The notes under the pieces were generated by a model. That model saw only the letters and a list, made by a program, of their open reading frames with translations, searched no databases and was not told the DNA's origin. The position numbers and the translations under genes are program-made. From positions 1 to 64,000 of the forward strand of contig JAWKUH010000025.1 of assembly GCA_041398665.1 (NCBI GenBank): 64,000 nucleotides of DNA, read 5' to 3'. The stretch is from Rohdeia sp041398665. Lineage in GTDB: Bacteria; Planctomycetota; UBA1135; GCA-002686595. Each line of letters starts with the position of its first letter. Within the stretch, counting starts at the first letter, position 1. Shown here in pieces: positions 48,595 to 57,454 of the stretch.

Positions 48595-49695
48595 TCACGG
48601 GTCGGTCGCGACGGCGCCCGACCCGGTGAACGACGCCTCGACGACGATCTCGGCCACGATCGGACGCGGCGCGTTCGCGACGGCGGGCGCGGGGAGCAGC
48701 GTCGCGAGCAGGGCGGCGACCGACGCGACGCCGAGCACCGCGACGGTCCCGGCGCGCGACGGGTCGCTCTCGCTCCGCGCGAGGAGCCGTGCGACGCGCT
48801 CGGCGACGCTCGGTGCACCGCCGTGGAGCGTCGCGAGTTCGGCGCGGACCGCCCCCTCGCCGATCGTGACGAGCGCGCGCGCGAGGTCGACGCCGCCGCC
48901 GCGTCGGCGCACGTCGTCGTCGGCAACGTGCTCGATCGCGCGGCGGTGGAGACGCGCGAGCGCGCCGAGGAACGGCTGGAACGGGAACGCGGCGCGCGCG
49001 ACCGCGAACGCACGCAGCCACGCCCCGTCGCGACGACGGAGGTGCGCGAGCTCGTGCCTCAGCACCGCGCGGAGCTGCGACTCGCCGAGCGACGCGGCCA
49101 CGCTCCCCGCCACGACGATCGTGCGTCCGTCGCGGACGAAGCACGTCGCAGCGGCGGTGTCGAGCAACACGCGCGTCCCAGTCGGGAGTTCGCCCGTGCG
49201 GCGCAGCGCACCGACGGCGTCCGCGAGCGGACTCCCGTCGCGGAGCACGGCGACGCCGCGTCCCGGGCGCCGGGCGCGCGACACCGCGGCGAGCGCCGCG
49301 GCCGTCCACAGGAGCCAGATCGCGCCGACGAACGGCAACGCCGTCCTCGCGATCGTCACCGCGATCGGTTCGTCGACGCGGACGAGGGGAACGCGCGCAC
49401 CATGGCCCGACGCCGTCGTCACACGTTCGACCTCGGCGCGCGCCACGTCGACCGGATCGGGCGCGCGCCACCAGAGTCCGGCGACGGGAGCGAACGCGCC
49501 GCTCGCCGCGAGCACGGTCGCGACGACGACGCCGGCGAACGGCGCGACGAGAGCGGTGCGCGCGGCGGCGACGCGCGCGGCGGGCCGGGAATCGCGCGCG
49601 ACGAGGACGACGACCGCGGCGACGACAGATCCTTGCAGCGCGAGTGCGGCCGCGAGCAGCGCGACCGTCGCGAGCAGGTCGGCGACCGCGTTCAC
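48595..49695 (-). CDS. M56 (BlaR1-like) membrane metallopeptidase
   Basis: A 366-residue protein with several N-terminal membrane segments and the zinc motif HELAH at 214-218, followed by HRRAIEHVADD, which supplies the third ligand. This is the protease half of BlaR1/MecR1, which cleaves a BlaI-type repressor. The C-terminal penicillin-binding sensor domain is missing: after the peptidase only one membrane segment and a short tail remain. Its signal is therefore not a bound beta-lactam, or comes from another protein. GTG at 49695 overlaps the blaI stop (GTGA). Confidence 0.88.
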   Translation of the reverse strand: MNAVADLLATVALLAAALALQGSVVAAVVVLVARDSRPAARVAAARTALVAPFAGVVVATVLAASGAFAPVAGLWWRAPDPVDVARAEVERVTTASGHGARVPLVRVDEPIAVTIARTALPFVGAIWLLWTAAALAAVSRARRPGRGVAVLRDGSPLADAVGALRRTGELPTGTRVLLDTAAATCFVRDGRTIVVAGSVAASLGESQLRAVLRHELAHLRRRDGAWLRAFAVARAAFPFQPFLGALARLHRRAIEHVADDDVRRRGGGVDLARALVTIGEGAVRAELATLHGGAPSVAERVARLLARSESDPSRAGTVAVLGVASVAALLATLLPAPAVANAPRPIVAEIVVEASFTGSGAVATDP

Positions 49696-50102
49696 GACGG
49701 CTCGCTCCCTCCGTCCCGTCGTTCGAGCTCGGCCTCGGCCGCGTCGAGCAGGCGCCGCGCGCGCGCGACGTCGGCGGCGTCGAGTTGCTGCGGATCGAGC
49801 AACTGCGCCAGCGCGGACGCCCGATCGCCGCCGAAGACGACGTCCACGAGCTCGGCGACCGCGGACCGCTCCACCTCCCCCTCCGCGACCGTCGCCCGGT
49901 AGAGGAACGTGCGGCCGACGCGGCGGCGGGAGAGGACGCCGCGCTCCTCGAGGCGCGCGACGACGGTCGCGACCGTGGACTGGGCCAGGCCGCGCTCGCG
50001 GTGGAGCGCCGACCACAGGTCCTGGACGCTGGCCTCGCCGCGGGTCCACAGCTCGCGCAGGATCGCGAGCTGGAGGTCGGTGGGACGGGGAGCTCGGGTC
50101 AC
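49692..50102 (-). CDS. BlaI/MecI/CopY family repressor
   Basis: A 136-residue winged-helix repressor: PTDLQLAILRELWTRGEASVQDLWSAL and LAQSTVATVVARLEERGVLSRRRVGRTFLYRA are the family's DNA-binding domain. The C-terminal part (about 85-136) is the dimer helix and protease-cleaved region. GTG start at 50102. It is translated together with the M56 protease that probably destroys it. A matching operator lies 33 bases upstream of its start. Confidence 0.93.
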   Translation of the reverse strand: MTRAPRPTDLQLAILRELWTRGEASVQDLWSALHRERGLAQSTVATVVARLEERGVLSRRRVGRTFLYRATVAEGEVERSAVAELVDVVFGGDRASALAQLLDPQQLDAADVARARRLLDAAEAELERRDGGSEPS

Positions 50103-50134
50103 GGGGGCATCCCAGCAGATTCCGGCGGTTCGCG

Positions 50135-50163
50135 CTACACCTGTAGATCTACACCCGTAGATC
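50135..50163. promoter_or_regulatory. BlaI-type operator pair
   Basis: A perfect 12-bp palindrome CTACACCTGTAG (50135-50146) is followed 14 bases on by CTACACCCGTAG (50149-50160), one base off. Both repeat with ATC after them. The TACA-x-x-TGTA core is the known BlaI/MecI/CopY site. It lies between the divergent blaI/M56 and protease genes and can repress both. Confidence 0.85.
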
Positions 50164-50204
50164 CAAGGCTCCCGATCCACCCGGACCCCGGCCCACCCCG
50201 CTCC

Positions 50205-51446
50205 ATGACCGCCCCCACCGCCCTGCTCGCCCTCCCCGCCGCGTTCCTGCTGGCGTTCGCCCTCCCCACGACCGCCCCGTCCGCGATCGTCGTCCGCCAC
50301 GACCGGGACGACGCGGTGCACCGCGACCTCGCGCGCCGCCACCCCGCGGTGTGCGACGTCGGCGGCGTCGGCGTCGGGGTGCTCGTCGCCCCGAACTGGG
50401 TCCTCACCGCGGGGCACGTCGCGCGCTCCGTCTCGCCGTTCCGCCACACCGTCGGCTTCGCCGCGCTCGCTCGGCACCCGGAGGGTCGCGAGGTCCCGGT
50501 CGACCTCGTCGTCGTGCACCCCGACTTCGCGGACGGACCCGACGGCATCGAGCACGACCTCGCGCTCCTGCGACTCGCGCGGCCCGTCCGCGGCGTCGAA
50601 CCGGTCGGGCTCCACCGCGGCGACGACGAACTCGGGCTCGAGGTGACGTTGGTCGGGTTCGGAGCGACGGGCACCGGCCTCACCGGCGTCGCGCGCGAGG
50701 ACCGGACGTGGCGCGCGGCGACGAACCGCGTCGACGAGGTGCGCGGCGACCGACTCGTCTTCCGCTTCGACCGCGGCGAGGCCGCGACGGATCTCGAAGG
50801 GACCTGGGCGGGCAACGACAGCGGCGGTCCGTGCCTCGCACTGGTCGACGGACGCCTCGAGACGATCGGCGTCGGCGTCGTACGGCACGGCGGGCGACGA
50901 CCGCGGCGACGGACGCTAGCGAGCTACGGCGACCTCGACGTCTCCTTCCGCGTGTCGACCCACGCCGCGTGGATCGTCGGGACGATGGAGCGCTGCGCCG
51001 ACGCCGCGCCCGCGATCGCGTCGGAGCCGGTCGCGGGCGCGCCGCCGTCCGACACGCGCGACGCTCGCTGGCGCCACGTGCTCGCCTACCTCGACGCGCG
51101 GCGCGGGAGCGACGCGGACCGCGCGAGGTTCGTCGCGACGCACGCTCCGCGCTTCGCCGAGGAGGGCGCGGACACGCGCGACCTGTGGTGGCCGCGCATG
51201 CTGCCGCCGGACCTTCCCGACCTCCGCGTCGACGCGCACGCCGCGACGGGCGACGAGCGCCACGTGCTCCTCGTGACACCGGTCGTCACCGAGGCGATCG
51301 CCCTGCGCTTCGACTTCGACGACGGCCCGTCGCACTTCGTCACCGGGGTGGAGCTCGGTCTCGTGATCGAGGCCGATCCGCCCGCGGGCGGGCCGGATCC
51401 GCTCGATCCCGCGGTCTTCGACGCGCCCGCGGCCCGCGAGAAGTAG
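50205..51446 (+). CDS. Exported trypsin-like serine protease
   Basis: A 413-residue protein with a signal peptide (LLALPAAFLLAFALP). The chymotrypsin-fold triad is complete: His71 in VLTAGH, Asp118 in EHDLALL and Ser206 in GNDSGGP. The C-terminal 170 residues (from RWRHVLAYLDARRGSDA) are of unknown fold with TPVVTEAIALRFDFDDG. ATG at 50205 opens the signal peptide. It is divergent from the BlaI/M56 pair, with the shared operator upstream, so its expression may depend on that system. Substrate unknown. Confidence 0.88.
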   Translation: MTAPTALLALPAAFLLAFALPTTAPSAIVVRHDRDDAVHRDLARRHPAVCDVGGVGVGVLVAPNWVLTAGHVARSVSPFRHTVGFAALARHPEGREVPVDLVVVHPDFADGPDGIEHDLALLRLARPVRGVEPVGLHRGDDELGLEVTLVGFGATGTGLTGVAREDRTWRAATNRVDEVRGDRLVFRFDRGEAATDLEGTWAGNDSGGPCLALVDGRLETIGVGVVRHGGRRPRRRTLASYGDLDVSFRVSTHAAWIVGTMERCADAAPAIASEPVAGAPPSDTRDARWRHVLAYLDARRGSDADRARFVATHAPRFAEEGADTRDLWWPRMLPPDLPDLRVDAHAATGDERHVLLVTPVVTEAIALRFDFDDGPSHFVTGVELGLVIEADPPAGGPDPLDPAVFDAPAAREK

Positions 51447-51477
51447 GTGCAGCGGCGCGAGCGCGTAGGCTCTCGCC

Positions 51478-53064
51478 ATGCGCCGTTCGCTCCTCGTCGC
51501 CGTGCTCGTCGCGGCCTGCGTCTCGAACCCGGTCGCCGGACTCCGCCGCCCGTCGATCTCCGTCGACGAGATGCCGACCGTCGCGGAGGCGAGCGGCTAC
51601 ACGCGCACGTCGCTGCACGCGGGCGTCGTCGCGTTCATGGACGAGCTCGCGCAGCGCTCCGACCTGGTGCGGCGCTTCTCGCTCGGCACTTCCGGCGAGG
51701 GCCGCGACCTCGCGGCGCTGGTGATCGCCGATCCGCCGGTGTCGAGCGCGGACGAAGCGCGCGCGAGCGGCAAGCTGCGCGTCTTCCTCGTCGGCAACAT
51801 CCACGCGGGCGAGGTGTGCGGGAAGGAGGCGCTGCTCGCGCTCTCGCGCGAACTCGCGGGCGGGAGTGCGCTGCTGCGCGACCTCGTCGTGGTCGTGCTG
51901 CCCGACTACAACCCCGACGGCAACGACCGGCTCGCGCCCGGCAACCGTCCCGGGCAGAACGGCCCCGACGAGATGGGCACGCGCGCGAACGCGGGCGGCT
52001 TCGACCTCAACCGCGACTGGGTCAAGGCCGACGCGCCGGAGACGCGCGCGTACCTGCGCTTCCTCGACGAGTGGGACCCGCAGGTGGTCGTCGACACGCA
52101 CACGACGAACGGCTCGCACCACCGCTACACGATCACGTACCAGGGCCCGAAGCACCCGGCCGGCGACGAAGCGGTGATCGCCTACGTGCGCGACGAGATG
52201 CTGCCGGCGTGCGGCGCGCGACTGAAGGAGCTCACGGGCTTCGACAGCTTCTTCTACGGCAACTTCGAGTCGGACCACACGCGCTGGACGACGTACCCCG
52301 CCGAGCCGCGCTACGGGGCGGCCTACCGCGGGCTGCGCAACCGACTCTCCCTGCTGAGCGAGGCCTACGCCTACGCGAGCTTCGATGACCGCGTCGTCGG
52401 CACGCGCGAGTTCTGCCGCGCGATCCTCGAGAACGCGTCGGCGCACGCCGCCGAGATCCGCGAGCTCTGCGAGGCGGCGGACGCGCGCACGCTCCAGCGC
52501 GCGCGGAACGGCGGGAACGTCGCGCTGCGCGTGCAGACGCTCGCGCTCCCGGGGAAGGTCGCCGTCCTCGGCTTCGACGAGCGCGCGTCGGGCGACGGCC
52601 GGACCGAGCTCGGAGCACCGAAGGACTGGGAGTGCTCGGTCGAGAACCTGTTCGTGCCGTCGCTCGAGGTCGCGCTGCCGCGCGCCTACGTGTTCCCCGC
52701 GGAGTACGAGGACGTCGCCGCACACCTCGAACTGCACGGCATCCGCGTCGCGCGGGTCGCGGAGACGACGGAGACGCTCGTCGAGCACGACGTGATCGAC
52801 TCCTTCCGCCGCGCCTCGCGTCCGTTCGAGGGCCACGCCCGCGTCGAGGACGTCGAGACGCACACCGTCGGCGCGCGCGAGTTCGTTTCCAAGGGCGCGT
52901 ACCTCGTCGACACCGCGCAACCGCTCGGAGCGCTCGCCGCCTACCTCCTCGAGCCGCGCGCGACGGACGGCCTGGTCGCCTGGAACTTCTTCGACGCCGT
53001 CCTGGCCGAGGGCGCGCGTTTCCCCGTGGGCCGCGTGCGGGGCGGCGTGCCGGACGCTCGCTGA
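51478..53064 (+). CDS. M14 family zinc carboxypeptidase-like lipoprotein
   Basis: A 528-residue exported peptidase. The leader ends in a lipobox-like VAAC near residue 19. Zinc ligands: His109 and Glu112 in NIHAGEVCGKE, His208 in VDTHTTNG. DYNPDGNDR and FDLNRDWVK supply substrate-binding Asn/Arg, and catalytic Glu is about 295 in LSEAYAY. The C-terminal third (from LCEAADARTLQR) is an accessory domain. ATG at 51478 begins the leader. It may act with the neighbouring protease in peptide breakdown outside the membrane (inference). Confidence 0.9.
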   Translation: MRRSLLVAVLVAACVSNPVAGLRRPSISVDEMPTVAEASGYTRTSLHAGVVAFMDELAQRSDLVRRFSLGTSGEGRDLAALVIADPPVSSADEARASGKLRVFLVGNIHAGEVCGKEALLALSRELAGGSALLRDLVVVVLPDYNPDGNDRLAPGNRPGQNGPDEMGTRANAGGFDLNRDWVKADAPETRAYLRFLDEWDPQVVVDTHTTNGSHHRYTITYQGPKHPAGDEAVIAYVRDEMLPACGARLKELTGFDSFFYGNFESDHTRWTTYPAEPRYGAAYRGLRNRLSLLSEAYAYASFDDRVVGTREFCRAILENASAHAAEIRELCEAADARTLQRARNGGNVALRVQTLALPGKVAVLGFDERASGDGRTELGAPKDWECSVENLFVPSLEVALPRAYVFPAEYEDVAAHLELHGIRVARVAETTETLVEHDVIDSFRRASRPFEGHARVEDVETHTVGAREFVSKGAYLVDTAQPLGALAAYLLEPRATDGLVAWNFFDAVLAEGARFPVGRVRGGVPDAR

Positions 53065-53102
53065 ACCGTGCCCGGGCGCGGCGACGCGCGTACGCTCTGC
53101 GC

Positions 53103-53557
53103 ATGGTCCCCGCACACGCCGCACTCCTCCTCGCCGCCCTCCTCCCGCTCGCCCCGCTCCAGGAACCCGACGCACCGGACGGTCCGCCGCCGTTCCTCTC
53201 GCCGACCGAGTGGGACCCGACGACGCCGCGCGGGCTCCTGCTGAACGACCCGCGCGCGTTCCAGGGCTACACGTTCGTCTCTCCGATCAACTCGACGAGG
53301 GCGCACCTGCTCGACATGGACGGCACGATCGTCCACACCTGGCAGTTCGACTCGTCGCCGGGCGAGTGGGCGTACCTCCTCGACGACGGCAGCCTGCTGC
53401 GCGCGGCGCGCGAGGACGAGGACCCTTGCTTCCGCGGCGGCGGCATCGGCGGGAAGCTGCAGCGCGTCGCGCCGAACGGCGACGTGCTGTGGCAGGGCGA
53501 CCTCGCGTCGCACGGCCTGTGTCAGCACCACGACGTCGAACCGCTTCCGAACGGCGA
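53103..53557 (+). pseudogene. 5' fragment of an aryl-sulfotransferase-like gene
   Basis: Starts with ATG and a signal peptide (HAALLLAALLPLAPLQ), followed by FQGYTFVSPINSTRAHLLDMDGTIVHTWQF, DDGSLLRAAREDED and HHDVEPLPNG, the N-terminus of the aryl-sulfotransferase (ASST/beta-propeller) family. It breaks off at 53557 in the middle of a blade, where sequence from another gene begins. The same 455 bases recur at 54397-54846 in the longer copy, with mostly silent differences. Confidence 0.8.
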
Positions 53558-54290
53558 GCGGTCTACGAGCGGATCCGCGCGGGGTCGCGGTTCGCGGCGT
53601 CGACCGCAACCTCCGTACTGTCGCGGAATCGCGCCGCGGGCGATCCTCACCGCCGCTCCTCACCCTGAGTGCGGTGGTCATGCGTTCGAACCTCGGCCAC
53701 CTCGACGGGTTCGTCCGCCACGCGGCCGAGATCGGCGCGGACGCCGTGATCCTCCAGTTGATGCGGCACTTCGCGAAGGCCTCGCCCGACGAGGACCCGC
53801 TCGTCGACGAGGACGGCGCCGTCGTGGAGGCGGGCAGGCCGGACGTGCTGGCGCACCGCGCTCTCCCCGACGACGTCGTCGCCGCGTTCGACGCCGCACG
53901 ACGAGCGAGCGTCGAGGTGGGCGTCAACGTGTACTTCGTCGACTTCGGTGTCGCGCCGAGCGAACCGAACGACCTCCGCTCCCGCGTCGAGGACCTGTCG
54001 GGCAACGCGTCGGGTTGCTGGAGCCTGATGCGCAACGTGTCGATCTTCGACACCGGCGACGTCTTCCCGTGCTGCCACCCGACCGAGTATCGCTTCGGCA
54101 ACGTCGCAGACGCCGGTGCGCGAACTCTGGAACGGCGTGGTCGCGCGCGCCCTCGAAACTTCGAGCGACGCGAGACGCTCTACTGCTCGGGCTGCATCAG
54201 CGCGCCCTACATGCCGAACGAGTCGGCGTCGGCCGAGCGGCGTTCGCTGGAGTTGCACCGTTTGCGCGCTCGCACGAGAGGCGTCGTCGA
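53558..54290 (+). pseudogene. Radical-SAM/SPASM gene remnant
   Basis: Pieces in different frames join into one protein: AVYERIRAGSRFAA, then VDRNLRTVAES to LTLSAVVMRSNLGHLDGFVRHAAEIGADAVILQLM, then ASGCWSLMRNVSIFDTGDVFPCCHPTEYRFGNVADAG, then RELWNGVVARALE, then ETLYCSGCISAPYMPNE. The cysteine pattern matches a SPASM cluster domain. The N-terminal half with the CxxxCxxC motif is missing, cut off at the junction at 53557. At least three frameshifts. No functional product is expected. Confidence 0.75.
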
Positions 54291-54396
54291 GCGCACGCGC
54301 CCCGGGTCGGGCGAGGGCGCACCCGTCGATGGCCTCCGCCGCGTCGACCGAGGAACCGGAACTCGGCGGGCGTGGGGCAGTGCGAAGCTGCACGCC

Positions 54397-55945
54397 ATAG
54401 TCCCCACACGCCGCCCCTCGTCCTCGCCGCCCTCGTCCCGCTCGCCCCGCTCCAGGAACCCGACGCACCGGACGGTCCGCCGCCGTTCCTCTCGCCGACC
54501 GAGTGGGACCCGACGACACCGCGTGGACTCCTGCTGAACGACCCGCGCGCGTTCCAGGGCTACGTTCGTCTCTCCGATCAACTCGACGAGGCGCACCTGC
54601 TCGACATGGACGGCACGATCGTCCACACCTGGCAGTTCGACTCGTCGCCGGGCGAGTGGGCGTACCTCCTCGACGACGGCAGCCTGCTGCGCGCGGCGCG
54701 CGAGGACGAGGACCTTGCTTCCGCGGCGGCGGCATCGGCGGGAAGCTGCAGCGCGTCGCGCCGAACGGCGACGTGCTGTGGCGGGGCGACCTCGCGTCGC
54801 ACGGCCTGTGCCAGCACCACGACATCGAGCCGCTGCCGAACGGCGACGTGCTCATCGTCGCCGGGAACGCATTCCGCGCGAGACCGCGATCGCGTGCGGG
54901 CGCGACCCGAACGTCGGTGCGGCGGTCTCTGGCCCGACACGGTTGCTGCAGATCCAGGCCGAAGGGCACCGACGAGTTCGACGTCGTGTGGCAGTGGCGC
55001 GCGTGGGACCACGTCGTACAGGACCTCGACCCGACGAAGGCGTGCTACGGCGACGTCACCGCGTTCCCCGGTCGCATCGACGTGAACGGCGACCACCGTT
55101 CGCACGCGCCGATGTCGGAAGCGGCGCGCGAGCGCTTCGAGGAGGAGCGCGCGAGGCTCGAGGCGCTCGGCTACGTCGGCGGCATCGGCACGAGCAGCGA
55201 CGAGGCGGAGAGCGAGGAGGACCGCGAGCGGCGGCGCGCCTGGCTCGATCGCTCTGGCGACTTCCTCCACACCAACGGCATCGACTACCTGCCGAGCCTC
55301 GACCTGATCGTGCTCTCGTCGCCCGAGCTGAACGAGCTGCTCGTCATCGACCACTCCACGACGATCGAGGAGGCGCGCGGCGAGCGCGGAGGACGCCACG
55401 GCAAGGGCGGCGCGATCCTGTGGCGCTGGGGCAACCCGAAGAAGTACGGGCGCGGTGGCGACTCGGACCAGGACCTCTTCTACCAGCACGACCCGAAGTG
55501 GCTCCCGCCGGGCCCGAACGGCGAGCTGCGCCTCACCGTGTTCAACAACGGCGGCGGGCGCACGGAGCGCAACTGGTCCTCGGTCGAGGAACTCGTCCTG
55601 CCGTACGTCGAGGGCCGCGGCTTCGTGCTCGAGCCGGACGCTCCCTTCGGCCCGTTCGCGCCCGCGTGGCTCTACGAGGACCGCGGCAACTTCTATTCAG
55701 CGTTCATCTCGGGCGCCGAGCGCCTGCCCAACGGCAACACGCTGATCTGCTCGGGCGCCGGCGGTCGCGCCTTCGAGGTCACGCCGGACGGCACGACCGT
55801 CTGGAACTGGCGCTGCGACCTCGGCGGCGACGTCGCGCCGCCCGACCACGCGGGCAACGCGCCGGAGCAGTCGATGTTCCGCGCGACGCGCTACGCGAAG
55901 GACCATCCCGGCGTGCGCGTGGTGCTGGAAGCCAGTACGAAGTAG
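54397..55945 (+). pseudogene. Full-length but frameshifted aryl-sulfotransferase-like gene
   Basis: Covers the whole family length: the copied N-terminus, then KGTDEFDVVWQWRAWDHVVQD, a variable acidic stretch, GDFLHTNGIDYLPSLDLIVLSS, LFYQHDPKWLPPGPNGELRLTVFNNGGG and the end NGNTLICSGAGGRAFEVTPDGTTVWNW. The start ATG of copy 1 is ATA here. Single-base losses occur near 54406, 54560-54580, 54714 and 54880-54960. The last 330 codons (from 54960) are intact. Aryl-sulfotransferases move sulfate between phenols, and many relatives are of unknown use. Decayed gene or assembly indels. Confidence 0.75.
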
Positions 55946-55966
55946 TCAGCGAGACGGCAACCAGAC

Positions 55967-56865
55967 TTGGAGCTCACCGGCGATCGCGTGCGAAGGGTGA
56001 TGGAGACCCTTGACGAGGCGACGCGACGACTTCGAGGCAAGAACCGCCGCTCCGGGACGGAAGAGACACTGAGTGCCCTTCATGCGCTCGCAAGCTTCGG
56101 GGACCTGCCGCTCGAGTCGCCACGCTTTGCCGAACTCCCTCGAGAGCAGAAGATCTTCTATCTGGCTGGATTTGGCCGAGCGGAGAGAATCGCTCGCTCG
56201 ACCCAGGCACTACTGCACGTTGCCAGCTCGACCCCGAGACTAAAGCTGGCGCTCGATGCCAACCTCTTCGACCTTGCAAAGTTGGATCGCGAATCCTGGG
56301 ACGCTCTGGTTGAGATGGAGATTGGCGGACTACTCCAGCTCTGTGGCGCTGATGTCTCGTTCGGGGAGACGGACATAGTCATTCGCGGCGAGGATGGCTC
56401 GACTCTTGGCTTGGAGTGCAAGCGACCCGAGTCCACGTCGAGCGTCGTGCGCGCGATTTGCAAGGGGATCAAGCAGCTGCGCCGTCGCAGTCAGAGCGGG
56501 ATCGTTGTCGTATCCATCGACCGCCTTGCCCCGCCGGGCCAACGCATTGCCTCTCGCACAGCGTTCGAGTTGCGGCGAGTGATCGAGTCAACCATGAGGT
56601 CTGTGATCGAAAGAATCCGCGAACAGGTCTCAGAGTTCCACGACTCCTTCGAGTCCAAGGGTCTCACGTTGACCGGAGTGCTTTCTGTGTACTCTCCGAT
56701 CGTCGAGATTCCAGTAGAGGGTGGCTCGATTCTGAACACGGATCTGGGAACACGCTCTGTTACGAATCCTCGGCTTGCGACGTCCCGCGAGGATCTAGCA
56801 CATCGACGGCGTCCTTCGCGAAGGACAAAGGAGACTCCGAGTCGCGCTCGACTGATGTCTTCTGA
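55967..56865 (+). CDS. PD-(D/E)XK nuclease-like protein of lower GC, frameshifted near its end
   Basis: About 300 residues. EMEIGGLLQLCGADVSFGETDIVI then STLGLECKRP gives a D136...E150-x-K152 pattern (counted from the TTG at 55967), the signature of restriction-like nuclease folds. The rest is mostly helical and unrecognised. Base composition falls to about 55-58% GC against about 70% around it, suggesting transfer. The frame has no stop and would run into the next gene; a one-base shift near 56745 restores a natural end, GNTLCYESSACDV to SESRSTDVF-stop at 56865. ATG at 56000 is an alternative start. Confidence 0.62.
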
Positions 56866-56879
56866 ATGGCGGGCATTGC

Positions 56880-57385
56880 CTAGGACTGGTTGCCCAGTTC
56901 CTTCGGCTTCGCAGCAGCGCCTCGAGCTTCCACGCTCCGAGCAGCGCCTCGGCCCAGTCGGCGCCCGCGCCGACGAGCAGCGCGGCGTTGCCCGTCGTCA
57001 TGCCGATGGGCGCGCCGACGAGCTCGCCGACCGCGTCCTCCCAGCCCGGGTTGTGGCCGAGCACGAGCACGGTCCGGTGCGACGCGTTCCACTCGACGGA
57101 CGACGCGCGGATCGCGTCGAGGCCCTCGAGGTAGAGGCCGTGCTCGAAGGTGACGAGCGGCGGCGGTCCGAGCGCGCTCGCCATGCGCTCCCAGGTCTCG
57201 CGCGTGCGGCGCGCGTCGCTGGCGACGACGGCGTCGGGGACCCAGCCGAGCTCGGCCAGGCGCTCGCCGATGCGGGGCGCGTCGTGCTTCCCACGTTCGT
57301 TGAGGGGTCGATCCCAGTCGTTCGCCACCCCGCTGTCCCACGAGCTCTTGGCGTGGCGCATGACGATCAGTCGTCGCTCGGTCAT
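56880..57385 (-). CDS. sixA: Histidine phosphatase family protein (SixA-like), frameshifted 3' end
   Basis: A protein of about 165 residues of the phosphoglycerate-mutase-like family. RHAKSSW (catalytic RHG/RHA block), PLNERGKHDAPRIGE, VVASDARRTRETWERM and VLVLGHNPGWEDAV (second His) are the SixA signatures. SixA removes phosphate from histidine of signalling or PTS phosphotransfer proteins. In-frame reading runs past the expected end to 56795 with a meaningless tail; one base over near 56912 gives KPKELGNQS-stop, the usual RPKEL-type ending. A frameshift or base-call error is likely. ATG at 57385. Confidence 0.8.
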
Positions 57386-57454
57386 GTTCGGAGTCTCCCC
57401 TACGCCAAGGTGCGGTCGCGAGGAATCGCCGGTCGGGCGCACACTCGGAGTGCC

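Noticed and set aside
48595..49695. Beta-lactam resistance sensor BlaR1.
   Set aside because: The penicillin-binding sensor domain is absent and no beta-lactamase gene is near.
53103..55945. Insertion sequence or transposon explaining the duplication.
   Set aside because: No transposase fragment, terminal inverted repeats or target-site duplication could be found; a recombination or assembly event fits better.
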